Assembly: GCA_041655275.1 (NCBI GenBank)
Contig: JBBAFU010000015.1
Coordinates: forward strand, 3,876-67,875
DNA from: JAJYRX01 sp041655275
GTDB taxonomy: Bacteria > Pseudomonadota > Gammaproteobacteria > Burkholderiales > Burkholderiaceae_B
Length of the DNA: 64,000 bases
Direction of reading: 5' to 3'
This document shows, in pieces, positions 7,242 to 16,344 of this stretch (the stretch's first letter is position 1; each line of letters starts with the position of its first letter). A program made the translations under genes and the position numbers. Under the pieces are notes generated by a model. That model had not been told where the DNA came from. It saw only the letters and a list, made by a program, of their open reading frames with translations, and did not search any database.

Positions 7242-9719
7242 ATGACACTCTTCAATGCGGACTACTATCTTGATCGAAATCCCGACGTCGCCGAGGCGGG
7301 CGTGGATGCGCAATTGCACTATCGCCTCTACGGTGCGCGTGAAGCCTATGAGCTGGGTGCCGCCACCCGTGCACCGGCCCCCTGGTTCGACATTGTTCAT
7401 TATCTGGACACCCATGCGGATCTGGCGCAGGCCTTCGGTGACGATCCGGGTGCGGCCTTCGATCACTTTGTCCTGTATGGACTGGCGGAAGGGCGTTCGC
7501 CGTCCGCGGGCCTGAAAGCCGGCCCGGCAGGCCTGTCCGCCTATGCCGCCGCCAATCCGGATTTGCAGCAGGCCTTTGGTATCCTGAATCCCGGGTCGCT
7601 GACAGACGCCCAGCAGGTCCAGTTGCTGACGCACTTCTATGCGTATGGCTGGTACGAGGACAGGCCGGGTTCGCCGTTTGGCGATTATGTCGATGCGGTG
7701 CTGACCACGAATCCGGATTCTCCCGCGCTGGGTGACACCGCCGACCATCTGATCGATGCGCCCCTGTTGCGCGATAGTAGCGGGCAGTGGCAGCAGTCGC
7801 TCAATGCCTACGACACTATCATTGCCGGCGACGGTTTCGATGTCCTGCGTGCCGTGCTCAACGGCGTGGATGGCGCACCCGGCGGATTCTATGATCCCGT
7901 CATCCGGGGCGTGGAGGAATATCATCTGAGTGTGGACGACAATGCGCAACACACGGATGCCGACGGCATGCCTGTACGGGGGGCGCTGCTGAATCTGGCG
8001 CGCGCTTCAGGCTATGAACTCATCCGTCATGACGCGACCGGCTCGGATCTCTACATCATCAATGCCAATGCGCAGGCTGCGGTGCCTGCCATAGAGCTGG
8101 TCCTGCCGGACATGTCCGGCATGGGTATCGTTGTACCCAACGTCACCTGGATTGATTACGTCGGTGCCCCGGCGGGCGGTATTACCCAGCGTGTGACTGC
8201 CGGCGTGGCCGACGGCGGCGAGTATGGTGTGCACGTCCTGGGCATCACCGGTGCAGAGGTCAACACACTGGATCTGACTTTGCTGGGAGATGTGGGCCTG
8301 GTTCTGGAAGGTGCGGCCGGCCGGATGGTCACCTTCCGGCTTCAGGGCGGGTCCTCCGAAGATTTCGTCCGCTACAACCTCGACTCGGATCGGCTGGAAA
8401 CCGTCGATGCCGCCGGATACCGGGGCGATGTGATGCTGACCATCATGAGCAGCCCCGATCTGGCCGAGCTCAGTACGGGGCCGGGTGATGACTGGGTCGA
8501 GCTCCCGGCCAGTGCGATTCACAACGGGTTCCACGCCGACCTTGGCGCAGGCGAAAACGCGCTCGTATTGATGTTTCCCGAGGTTGTGGGCGATGAGCCT
8601 GATGACAGGCATATCGACGCCGCCCTGCTCGGAGATCTGGATTTTACCGGCGGGTTCCATGGTGTCGGCACGCTTGAATTAAGCGGCTATGGTTTTGAGT
8701 CCTTCTTCCTGTTCGACGAGGAAGATGTGGTCCTGGACCTCGCGGGCATGGATGATGCGCTGGAAACCATACACCTGGGCAATGTCGACAGTCTGGGATA
8801 TACACTGACGCTCAAGAATGTGCCGGGAGACACGTTGAGCCTGGTGACGGGTATCTCCCATATGTTTCTGGATGTGCCTGACCTCGATGGCACGCTCACA
8901 CTGGTGTCCGAGCAAGGCATGTTGAGTCTGGGGGTTGCCCAGCCCGGCCCTCCTTTCATGGGCGGTCTGGTTGCGCCGCATGTCGAGACGCTGGACATTG
9001 TGCTCGAGGGCGAGGAGGAGATGGGCGGTTTTGCCATAATTGGACTCAGCAGCCATGGCGAAGCCCTGCATTCACTGAGCGAGATCACGGTAGGCGGCAT
9101 CGGTCATACGTCCGTGCTTCTGAAGCTGCAGAGCAGCATCCCTTTCCCGGATCGGCCGGACGGCCATTTCGGCGCGCTCGAGCATATCGATCTGAGCGGG
9201 GCGGGTTCTTTTGTGATGCTGGATGCCGCGAGCGCCCTCTATGCGGCCTCAACCGTCACCTATGAACTGAGCCTGAACCCGGGGCGGGTGACTGCGGAAG
9301 ACAAGAAAGCCAATGGCACCGCAGAAATCTTCCGCTTTCACGATGGCGATATCCCTGGTTCGATGGGCATCGAAAACTTCTGGATGGGCCAAACGGGTCT
9401 GGAAGCCAACCGTGATGTGCTGGACCTGAGAGCATTGACGGCCGACAAGGTCAGCATTGCCCAGGGCAACTTCAGTGGCAGCCTGATTCAGGGCTATGAC
9501 AGTGACCTCCTCATCCAGTTCGGGGAGCAGGGCGATCCGGACTGGGCATCCATCACGCTGCTGCGCGTGCTCGACACCGAGGGTCGTGACGGCAGGGCCG
9601 ACCACACCATCGCGGAGTTCATCGCCGCCAATACACTGTCGAACTGGGACTTCTGGGAAGAAGTCGACATGGACGGCGCAGGCGGGGGTGTGGTTCCCAT
9701 CGGACCCGGCGTTCTTTGA
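7242..9719 (+). CDS. Large RTX/S-layer-like surface protein
   Basis: This 825-residue acidic protein begins without a Sec signal peptide. Its first about 150 residues hold three copies of a motif of the kind FNADYYLDRNPDVAEAG followed by HYRLYGAREAYELG, HFVLYGLAEGRSP and HFYAYGWYEDRPG. Such repeats are common at the N-terminus of RTX-type or S-layer-like proteins exported by type I systems. The rest is rich in G, D, L and beta-type sequence (LDLTLLGDVGLVLEGAAG and similar), but clear GGxGxDxxx calcium repeats are not seen. No type I transporter genes are next to it. A strong terminator follows. Surface or extracellular location is an inference. Confidence 0.65.
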   Translation: MTLFNADYYLDRNPDVAEAGVDAQLHYRLYGAREAYELGAATRAPAPWFDIVHYLDTHADLAQAFGDDPGAAFDHFVLYGLAEGRSPSAGLKAGPAGLSAYAAANPDLQQAFGILNPGSLTDAQQVQLLTHFYAYGWYEDRPGSPFGDYVDAVLTTNPDSPALGDTADHLIDAPLLRDSSGQWQQSLNAYDTIIAGDGFDVLRAVLNGVDGAPGGFYDPVIRGVEEYHLSVDDNAQHTDADGMPVRGALLNLARASGYELIRHDATGSDLYIINANAQAAVPAIELVLPDMSGMGIVVPNVTWIDYVGAPAGGITQRVTAGVADGGEYGVHVLGITGAEVNTLDLTLLGDVGLVLEGAAGRMVTFRLQGGSSEDFVRYNLDSDRLETVDAAGYRGDVMLTIMSSPDLAELSTGPGDDWVELPASAIHNGFHADLGAGENALVLMFPEVVGDEPDDRHIDAALLGDLDFTGGFHGVGTLELSGYGFESFFLFDEEDVVLDLAGMDDALETIHLGNVDSLGYTLTLKNVPGDTLSLVTGISHMFLDVPDLDGTLTLVSEQGMLSLGVAQPGPPFMGGLVAPHVETLDIVLEGEEEMGGFAIIGLSSHGEALHSLSEITVGGIGHTSVLLKLQSSIPFPDRPDGHFGALEHIDLSGAGSFVMLDAASALYAASTVTYELSLNPGRVTAEDKKANGTAEIFRFHDGDIPGSMGIENFWMGQTGLEANRDVLDLRALTADKVSIAQGNFSGSLIQGYDSDLLIQFGEQGDPDWASITLLRVLDTEGRDGRADHTIAEFIAANTLSNWDFWEEVDMDGAGGGVVPIGPGVL

Positions 9720-9741
9720 TCGTTTTTTGATGTTGCTGATG

Positions 9742-9772
9742 AAAAAGGCCCGCGCATCCGGCGGGCCTTTTT
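9742..9772 (+). terminator. Rho-independent terminator after the RTX/S-layer-like gene
   Basis: A perfect 12-bp stem pairs AAAAAGGCCCGC with GCGGGCCTTTTT around a 7-base loop, ending in a T run. The structure is symmetrical, with A and T runs on both sides, so it may also stop transcription coming from the tRNA side. Confidence 0.85.
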
Positions 9773-9780
9773 CGGGTATC

Positions 9781-9856
9781 TGGTGGGCTGTGAAGGGATC
9801 GAACCTTCGACCAACGGATTAAGAGTCCGGTGCTCTACCATCTGAGCTAACAGCCC
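9781..9856 (-). tRNA. tRNA-Lys (anticodon CTT)
   Basis: Read on the minus strand, the gene begins GGGCTGTTAGCTCAG and ends CACAGCCCACCA. The acceptor stem GGGCTGT pairs with ACAGCCC, the D-arm has AGCTCAGATGGTAGAGC, and the T-arm has GGTTCGATCC. The anticodon loop CTCTTAA gives anticodon CTT. The CCA end is encoded. Length is 76 including CCA. Confidence 0.95.
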
Positions 9857-9953
9857 GAAAGACGAAGTATTTTACAGCATTGTGCCGGCGGTTTGCAAGC
9901 GGCGGCGGATGCCGGGATAATATCGGCACGTCGTCAATCTACGGAACATCCCC

Positions 9954-11012
9954 ATGCCTGTCACTGCCACCACTGCGCCCCGCCTCACTGAACTCGCGCA
10001 CGGCGGGGGCTGCGGCTGCAAGATAGCCCCCGGCGTGCTGGCGCGCTTGCTGCAGCACCTGCCGGCCGGCGGCGCCTGGCCGGACCTGATGGTGGGCAGC
10101 GATAGCGCCGATGATGCGGCCGTCTGGCGTCTGAACGACGAGCAGGCACTGATCGCCACCACCGATTTCTTCATGCCCATCGTGGATGATGCCTACGACT
10201 TCGGACGCATCGCGGCGGCCAATGCGCTGTCGGACGTCTATGCCATGGGCGGGCGGCCCATCATGGCACTGGCCATCGTGGGCATGCCCATCAATGTATT
10301 GCCTCACGAGACGATTGCCCGCGTGCTTGAAGGCGGCGCGGCCGTATGTGCACAGGCGGGCATTCCGGTCGCCGGCGGGCACTCCATAGACTCGGTTGAG
10401 CCCGTCTACGGTCTGGCGGTGATGGGCCTGGCCCATCCCGACGCCATACGGCGCAACACGGGTGCGCGTGCAGGTGATGTGCTGGTGCTGGGCAAGCCCC
10501 TGGGTGTGGGTGTGTATTCGGCGGCCCTGAAGCAGTCGGCGCTGGATGAGGCCGGTTATGCCGCCCTGGTGGACAGCACGACGCGGCTGAACCGTCCCGG
10601 CCCTGCACTGGCGGCATTGCCCGGCGTGCACGGGCTGACGGATGTGACCGGCTTCGGCCTAGCGGGCCATGCGCTCGAGATGGCGCGCGGCGCCGGTGTC
10701 AGCCTTCACATCGACGCCCCGGCGCTGCCCTGGCTGCCGGGCGTGCATGCTCTGGCCGGGCGTGGCTTCATCACGGGTGCATCGGGCCGTAACTGGCAAT
10801 CCTTTGGCGAGGCCGTGACGATGGAAGGCGAGGACGATGCCGTCCTGCGCGCCCTGATCGCCGATCCCCAGACTTCAGGCGGGCTGCTGGTGAGCTGTGC
10901 GCCCGAAGCGCTGCAGTCCGTGCTTGATATCTTCCATGGCCAGGGCTTTGCGCAGGCGGCCGCGATCGGGACGGTACATGCCGGGCCGCCCCGGGTCGTC
11001 ATTCAGGCCTGA
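9954..11012 (+). CDS. selD: Selenide, water dikinase SelD
   Basis: This 352-residue enzyme makes selenophosphate from selenide and ATP, the selenium donor for selenocysteine and for 2-selenouridine in tRNA. The catalytic motif GGGCGCK gives C20 and K23, corresponding to C17 and K20 of E. coli SelD; this copy uses Cys, not Sec. The metal-binding SDSADDAAVW region and the GRIAAANALSDVYAMGG motif are also present. Neither selA/selB nor the 2-selenouridine synthase is in the window, so which selenium pathway it feeds cannot be told. It converges on nrdJ with only three bases between the stops. Confidence 0.95.
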   Translation: MPVTATTAPRLTELAHGGGCGCKIAPGVLARLLQHLPAGGAWPDLMVGSDSADDAAVWRLNDEQALIATTDFFMPIVDDAYDFGRIAAANALSDVYAMGGRPIMALAIVGMPINVLPHETIARVLEGGAAVCAQAGIPVAGGHSIDSVEPVYGLAVMGLAHPDAIRRNTGARAGDVLVLGKPLGVGVYSAALKQSALDEAGYAALVDSTTRLNRPGPALAALPGVHGLTDVTGFGLAGHALEMARGAGVSLHIDAPALPWLPGVHALAGRGFITGASGRNWQSFGEAVTMEGEDDAVLRALIADPQTSGGLLVSCAPEALQSVLDIFHGQGFAQAAAIGTVHAGPPRVVIQA

Positions 11013-11015
11013 TTT

Positions 11016-13868
11016 CTAGCCGCACTCGCCGATGGCGCCGCAGACGGTGCAGAAATCACAGCCATCCTTGCGGATGACACTGGGATTGCCACACTCGCCG
11101 CAGATGCGTCCCAGCAGGGCGACATGGGCCTGGCTGCTCTTCTTGGGCCTTGCCGCCACAACGCCCATTTCCTTCACCGGCATGCCTTCGGGCGTGAGGA
11201 TGCCCAGCATGGCGTAGCGGTGGATGGCCAGCTGGGCAACATAGGCCACCGTGGACGGATAATTGGCCTGGCGCTCCTCGCCGGGTACGCGCGCCAGGAA
11301 GTCACCCAGCGGCTCGGCATAATTCAGTAGCTTGCGCAGCTTCATGCCGATCCAGGCGGGGTCGACCACGCGCATGTCCAGGCTGAGTACCTTGCACAGG
11401 CCGTCGAGCGCGCGCGGATAGCCGCCCGTAAGCCACATGCTGTAGGGCCGCCGGCTGCCGTCGGGCATCTGCAGCTCCTTGAGCATGAGGACGAAATCGT
11501 CGGCCGTGTTCGGATTGCGTACATCCACAACCCAGGCCAGCGTGCCCCCGGTGCCCGTCTTGGGCTCGTACGGCGCCAGCATGGCATCCAGCACCGGCGT
11601 GGGATCCGGGTCGCGCGCATCGAGCGCACCCAGGTCATCGTAGCGCCACTGCAGCAGGCGCGCGAAGGCGGCCGTGGCACTGGGTACGCGCACGGGTTCG
11701 CCATCGGGCGGCATGGGCATTTCGAAGCCGTCGCCATAGGCCTTGGCCAGCACGGAAAGCTTCTTGCGCAGCCAGCCGCGATCGTTGGCGCGCATGTCGG
11801 AAGACAGCGTCTTGGCGATGGCATCCAGCCCCCTGGGCGGCTGACCGCCCAGTACCCACACTTCAAACGGTACCTTGTCCTTGTCGGCCACCGCGATGGC
11901 AAAAGCGCCCTGGGGTGTATGGATGATCTCGCTGACCCAGCCCGTGGCGCCGGCGGGCAGGCCGGGTCGCGAAGGCCAGCGCAGCGAGGCCAGCGGCGGC
12001 GTCATGGTGACGTCGGTCAGCACCAGCCGCCGGTCCTGTTCCGACAGCGTGATGGGCGCAGGCGCACTGTCCTGGTCGGCCGGCACCGAAAGCACGGCAC
12101 CGAGGATGTTGTTCGGACGATAGGTGGTAATCCCCTTGAGCCCGCGCTCCCAGGCCTGCATGTACAAGTCCTTGAAGTCGTCGTAGGGGTAGTCCACCGG
12201 CACATTCACCGTCTTGGAGATGGCGGCATCGATGTAGGGCGCCACCGCCGCCACCATGAGCATGTGATCCGTGGCGGAAATATCCATGGCTGACACGAAG
12301 GCCTCGGGCAGGTTCTCGACGTCGCCGCCGTGCAGGCGGTAGACGCGATAGGCGTGATCCTCGACGGTATAGTCCTTCTTGCTGCCGTCGGGCATGCGCT
12401 TGACCCGGTTGTAGTACCAGGAGAAGGGCGGTTCTATGCCATTGGAGGCATTGTCGGCAAACGCCAGCGAGATGGTGCCCGTGGGCGCAATGGATGTCAG
12501 GTGGGAGTTGCGGATGCCGTGTTCGCGGATACGCGCCTTCAGATCATCGGGCAGGCGCGAGGCAAAACCCGCCTTGAGGTATTTCTTCTTGTCGAACAGC
12601 GGAAACGGCGCCCGTTCGACGGCCAGATCCACCGAGGCGTTGTAGGCGGCGTCGCGCATGCGGCGTGCCATTTCGCCCGCCAGCGCGCGACCGTCATCGG
12701 AATCGTAGCGCAGGCCCAGCATGATGAGCGCATCGCCCAGGCCGGTGAAGCCCAGCCCCAGGCGGCGCTTGGCATCGGCCTCGTCCTTCTGCTCGGGCAG
12801 GGGCCACTTGGTGGTGGTGAGCACATTGTCGAGCATGCGGACGGCCAGCCCCGTAACGGCTTCCATTTCCTCGAAATCGAAGCGGGCCTCCGCCGTGAAC
12901 GGCTTGCGCACATAGGCCGTGAGGTTGAGGCTGCCCAGGCAGCAGCAGCCGTAGTCGGGCAGGGGCTGCTCGCCACAGGGGTTGGTGGCTTCTATGGTCT
13001 CGCAGTAGGCAAGGTTGTTGTCTTCATTGATGCGGTCGACATAGAGCACGCCGGGCTCGGCCGCGGCATAGGTGCTCTCCATGATCAGATTCCAGATCTC
13101 ACGCGCCTGCACGCGGCGATAGACCCACTGGCCGTCATCGCGTTTGCTTGCGCCGGCCTGTTTGAGGGCCTCGTTCGGCTCGGCCGGATGGGTGAGCTCG
13201 AACTCGGTGTCGTCGCGCACCGCGCGCATGAAGGCGTCCGTCACGCCCACCGAGACGTTGAAATTGTTCAGCTCGCCGCGCTCCTGCTTGGCGGTGATGA
13301 ATTCGGTGACGTCGGGGTGGCTGATATTGAGCACGGCCATCTGCGCACCGCGCCGCGCGCCTGCCGACTCGACCGTTTCGCATGAGCGGTCGAACACGCG
13401 CATGTAGGAAATGGGACCCGAGGCGCTGCTGCCCGTTCCCTTGACCTTGGCGCCCTTGGGGCGGATGTCGGAAAAGTTGTAGCCCACACCCCCGCCACGG
13501 CGCATGGTTTCCGCTGCCTGTGCAAGGGCGGTGTAGATGCCCGGCTTGCGCCCGATGCGCTCCGTGATGGAATCCCCGACCGGTTGCACGAAACAGTTGA
13601 TGAGTGTGCTCTGCAGATCCGTGCCGGCGGCGCTGTTGATGCGCCCGGCCGGTATGAAGCCATGCTCCATGGCCCAGCAGAAGCGCCTGGTGAACGCCTC
13701 GCGCTGTGCCGGCTCCTCGGCCTGGGCCAGTGCCTGGGCAACGCGCTGGCGGACTTCGTCTATCGAAGCTTCGGTGTGCTTGGCATATTTTTCCAGCAGG
13801 ACTTCAACGGAGATGTCCTGGGGATGGGCCAGCGCGATGGCCGGATTGTCATCGTGGAGCATGGGCAT
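11016..13868 (-). CDS. nrdJ: Adenosylcobalamin-dependent ribonucleotide reductase (class II)
   Basis: This protein of about 950 residues reduces ribonucleotides using coenzyme B12, so it works with or without oxygen. Class II features are STLINCFVQPVGDS near the N-terminus, the RRGGGVGYNFSDIRP region, the catalytic NPCGE motif (in ATNPCGEQPLPDYGCC) and APTGTISLAF. After residue about 640 come two repeats of a TSCPD-like domain (WVLGGQPPRGLDAIAKTLSSDM and MWLTGGYPRALDGLCKVLSLDM). The C-terminus is a cysteine cluster, CGECGNP then CDFCTVCGAIGECG, likely a redox-active or zinc-binding tail. The start at 13868 leaves a short leader; an in-frame ATG at 13913 would add 15 basic residues and has AGGA before it. 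I see no cobalamin riboswitch in the short upstream gap. Confidence 0.92.
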   Translation of the reverse strand: MPMLHDDNPAIALAHPQDISVEVLLEKYAKHTEASIDEVRQRVAQALAQAEEPAQREAFTRRFCWAMEHGFIPAGRINSAAGTDLQSTLINCFVQPVGDSITERIGRKPGIYTALAQAAETMRRGGGVGYNFSDIRPKGAKVKGTGSSASGPISYMRVFDRSCETVESAGARRGAQMAVLNISHPDVTEFITAKQERGELNNFNVSVGVTDAFMRAVRDDTEFELTHPAEPNEALKQAGASKRDDGQWVYRRVQAREIWNLIMESTYAAAEPGVLYVDRINEDNNLAYCETIEATNPCGEQPLPDYGCCCLGSLNLTAYVRKPFTAEARFDFEEMEAVTGLAVRMLDNVLTTTKWPLPEQKDEADAKRRLGLGFTGLGDALIMLGLRYDSDDGRALAGEMARRMRDAAYNASVDLAVERAPFPLFDKKKYLKAGFASRLPDDLKARIREHGIRNSHLTSIAPTGTISLAFADNASNGIEPPFSWYYNRVKRMPDGSKKDYTVEDHAYRVYRLHGGDVENLPEAFVSAMDISATDHMLMVAAVAPYIDAAISKTVNVPVDYPYDDFKDLYMQAWERGLKGITTYRPNNILGAVLSVPADQDSAPAPITLSEQDRRLVLTDVTMTPPLASLRWPSRPGLPAGATGWVSEIIHTPQGAFAIAVADKDKVPFEVWVLGGQPPRGLDAIAKTLSSDMRANDRGWLRKKLSVLAKAYGDGFEMPMPPDGEPVRVPSATAAFARLLQWRYDDLGALDARDPDPTPVLDAMLAPYEPKTGTGGTLAWVVDVRNPNTADDFVLMLKELQMPDGSRRPYSMWLTGGYPRALDGLCKVLSLDMRVVDPAWIGMKLRKLLNYAEPLGDFLARVPGEERQANYPSTVAYVAQLAIHRYAMLGILTPEGMPVKEMGVVAARPKKSSQAHVALLGRICGECGNPSVIRKDGCDFCTVCGAIGECG

Positions 13869-13995
13869 GGATCTCTTGGGTTGGCGCTGCCGCTGAAAAG
13901 GGCGGGGCAGCATGCGGATTGTCCTGAAAGTGTAGCGCGCTTTCGCACCGGCGGGAATGCTTTAATTGTCAAGCACTCTCGGATCTGACCCGGCC

Positions 13996-14346
13996 TCAGC
14001 CGCAGCCGACGGACACGATGCGATCCGCCTCGTCCAGGCGCAGGGTGACGCGTTCGGGGTCGTATTCCATGGTGATCACCTGACCGGGGCGCAGGGTGCG
14101 TGCATGGCGCGCGCCGCTCAGCTGGATGGCGCTGGCTTCGGAGTCCCTGTCGAAGCTGCGGCCCACCAGCATCTGCGCCGGATCGGCGTCGCAGCGGAAT
14201 TCGCTGTAGGCGAACATGCTGGCGGCCGACTCCGGCACGCCCGGGTGCGCGCCACGCGGTGCATCCAGATCAATGGTACTGCCGCAGGCTGCCAGCAGGC
14301 CGGTGCTCGCCGCAAGCAGCATGCCGCGCAAGATCGTCTTTCTCAT
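13996..14346 (-). CDS. I78-family peptidase inhibitor lipoprotein
   Basis: This 116-residue protein starts with a lipoprotein signal peptide (MRKTILRGMLLAASTG then LLAAC), so it should be anchored to the inner or outer membrane. The mature part ends with RPGQVITMEYDPERVTLRLDEADRIVSVGCG. This matches the C-terminal pattern of the I78 (elastase/serine protease inhibitor) family, which ends in a conserved CG. The start at 14346 was chosen for the signal peptide; an upstream ATG at 14376 only adds ten residues. The role may be protection against exogenous proteases, by family analogy. Confidence 0.75.
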   Translation of the reverse strand: MRKTILRGMLLAASTGLLAACGSTIDLDAPRGAHPGVPESAASMFAYSEFRCDADPAQMLVGRSFDRDSEASAIQLSGARHARTLRPGQVITMEYDPERVTLRLDEADRIVSVGCG

Positions 14347-14385
14347 TACACAGGTTTCCTGAATTCGAAAAGGCATTCTCCGGCA

Positions 14386-14865
14386 TTAGAGTAGCCTAGC
14401 GTCGCGCGGGTCGCAATGTGCACGGCGTCCCGTCAGCACCGCCACGCGGGCGTGGTCATACACCAGGTTGAAGACGAAGGTATAGGGCAGGAAGAAGAGC
14501 AGCAGGCCGATGTCCACCAGAAAGGCCTGCCACAGGCCGGCGTCTATCCACCAGGCGATGAAAGGGACTGCCATGAGGATGAGCCCGGACTCGAAAGCGG
14601 TGGCATGGGCCACACGCACCCATAGGTTCCGCCGGAATCCCAGCCGGCGCTGCAGCTGGTCGAAGCACCAGTTGAACGTCATGTTCCAGCTGATGGCCAT
14701 GAAGGAAATGACGGCCGAAAGTATGCCCATGGCCACCAGGCCCTTTCCGGTCAGCCAGGCGGCCAGCGGCGTGGCAATGCCGATCGCGAGCAGCTCGAAG
14801 AGCACACCGTGAAAGATGCGTTCGCGCAGACTGCGTTCATAATCCTTGATGGTCTGGACGGCCAT
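14386..14865 (-). CDS. PACE-family multidrug (chlorhexidine-type) efflux protein
   Basis: This 159-residue inner-membrane protein has four hydrophobic segments and the tandem bacterial transmembrane pair repeat of the PACE family (AceI type). The four family motifs are visible: RIFHGVLFE with the conserved glutamate in helix 1, WNMTFNWCFD, FESGLI, and YTFVFNLVYD. Members export chlorhexidine, acriflavine and, physiologically, short diamines, driven by protons. It stands alone, divergent from the phosphoesterase gene. Confidence 0.9.
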   Translation of the reverse strand: MAVQTIKDYERSLRERIFHGVLFELLAIGIATPLAAWLTGKGLVAMGILSAVISFMAISWNMTFNWCFDQLQRRLGFRRNLWVRVAHATAFESGLILMAVPFIAWWIDAGLWQAFLVDIGLLLFFLPYTFVFNLVYDHARVAVLTGRRAHCDPRDARLL

Positions 14866-14986
14866 GATGCGTGTGATGGATGCGTGTTACCCGGATGACC
14901 CTGATGCCATTGTAGACAAGATCGGCGGCGTAGCCGGTCATGCTACAGTTTCACGAGCCTGTATCGTCGTGAATGGGAAGCCTTCC

Positions 14987-15790
14987 ATGAAGTTGCGTAT
15001 TCTTTCCGATCTGCATATCGAGTTCCACCCCTTTGCCATACCCGCCATGCCGGATGACAGTGCCACGGTGCTGGTGCTGGCCGGTGATGTGGGCGTCATC
15101 TACCGGCGCGAGGAGCTTGAGGCCTTCCTGCGAGACGCCGCCGCGCGCTTCCGGGCCGTGATCTACATATTGGGCAATCACGAGTATTACCGCGGGCAGT
15201 GGCCGGCTGCACGGGCGTCCCTGCCGAGCTGGAACCTTCCTGACAATCTGCATGTGCTCGAGCGCGATGTCGTGCGTATCGATGATGTCCATTTTGTCGG
15301 TGCCACGCTGTGGACGGATTTCGATGGCGGCAGTCTCGACACCATGCGCGCGGTGGAACATGCGATCCATGATTACCACTACATCGACAGCGGCGCGGGC
15401 CCCGCCGGCGAGCGCATCCATCTGCGCCCCGAAGCGGTCTATGAGGATCATCGGGTCTCGCTCGCCTGGCTGGAATCCACGCTGGGCGCCCTGCACGCGC
15501 GCGGGGAGACGGCCGTGCTGGTGACGCATCACGGATTCTCCCGCCGGTCCATTCATGAGCACTTTCGTGACAACGCGCTGAATGGCGCTTTCGTGAGCGA
15601 GTGTGCCGATATGATCAAACGCACGGCGCCGCTGCTGGCCATCCATGGCCATGTGCATAACAGTTTCGACTACCGCCTGGGCACGACGCGCGTCCTGGTG
15701 AATCCGCGCGGCTACACACGCCGTGACGACACCCAGGAAAATCTCGCCTTTGATCCCTGTCTGGGCCTGGATCTGGAGACCTTGTCATGA
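14987..15790 (+). CDS. Calcineurin-like metallophosphoesterase
   Basis: This 267-residue protein has the metal-binding motifs of the metallophosphoesterase superfamily in order: SDLHIE near the N-terminus, LAGDVG near residue 28, GNHEYY near residue 62, THHGFS near residue 180 and IHGHVHNS near residue 220. Substrate is unknown; relatives cleave phosphodiesters or cyclic nucleotides. The frame is open upstream to 14846, but the ATG at 14987 starts directly with the beta strand MKLRILSDLH. Its stop overlaps the next start (ATGA), indicating translational coupling with the DUF924 gene. Confidence 0.88.
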   Translation: MKLRILSDLHIEFHPFAIPAMPDDSATVLVLAGDVGVIYRREELEAFLRDAAARFRAVIYILGNHEYYRGQWPAARASLPSWNLPDNLHVLERDVVRIDDVHFVGATLWTDFDGGSLDTMRAVEHAIHDYHYIDSGAGPAGERIHLRPEAVYEDHRVSLAWLESTLGALHARGETAVLVTHHGFSRRSIHEHFRDNALNGAFVSECADMIKRTAPLLAIHGHVHNSFDYRLGTTRVLVNPRGYTRRDDTQENLAFDPCLGLDLETLS

Positions 15791-16344
15791 CCATCAAGCC
15801 GCCATCCCTGGAGCAGGCCGGGGCGGTGATCGATTTCTGGACCGAACTGGGGCCTGAAGGCTGGTTCGCCCGCAATGACGATGTGGATCGCCGCTTTCGC
15901 GAGCAGTTTCACACGCTGCATTTCGCCGCCGCAGCGGGCCACTGTGCGCACTGGCTCGAGGACGCGCATGGCGGTCTGGCGCTGTTGCTGCTGCTGGATC
16001 AATATCCGCGCAACGCCTGGCGGGGCACCGGCCATATGTTTGCCACCGACGGGCTGGCGCGCCACTACGCCCGCCTTTACTTGGCCGGCGGTCTGGTTGA
16101 CCGGATTGCTCCCGAGCTGCGCCTGTTCGCCTGCCTGCCGTTCGTGCATTCCGAAAGCATGGAAGACCAGGAGTTTGCCCTGGAGGTGTATGCGCGCCAC
16201 GCGCCGGAGCAGCTCAAGTGGGCCAGGCACCATTGCGACATCATCCGGCGTTTCGGACGTTTCCCGCACCGCAATGCCAGCCTGGGGCGCCGGAGTACGC
16301 CCGCGGAACAGGCCTATCTGGACGAGGGCGGTTTTACCGGCTGA
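15787..16344 (+). CDS. DUF924 family protein
   Basis: This 185-residue helical protein fits the DUF924 family: VIDFWTELGPEGWFARNDDVDRRF at the start, LLLLDQYPRNAWRGT in the middle, LPFVHSESMEDQE and HHCDIIRRFGRFPHRNASLGR near the end. The family has a TPR-like fold in structures and no established biochemical role. It is coupled by a 4-base overlap to the metallophosphoesterase. Its last 11 bases overlap the end of the convergent PAP2 gene. Confidence 0.88.
   Translation: MTIKPPSLEQAGAVIDFWTELGPEGWFARNDDVDRRFREQFHTLHFAAAAGHCAHWLEDAHGGLALLLLLDQYPRNAWRGTGHMFATDGLARHYARLYLAGGLVDRIAPELRLFACLPFVHSESMEDQEFALEVYARHAPEQLKWARHHCDIIRRFGRFPHRNASLGRRSTPAEQAYLDEGGFTG

Noticed and set aside
12330..13385. 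A 351-codon open frame on the plus strand inside nrdJ
   Set aside because: No ribosome site or recognisable motif; it lies wholly antisense to the conserved catalytic part of the reductase.
13869..13995. A cobalamin riboswitch before the B12-dependent reductase
   Set aside because: The gap to the next gene is only about 130 bases and I see no B12-box-like sequence.
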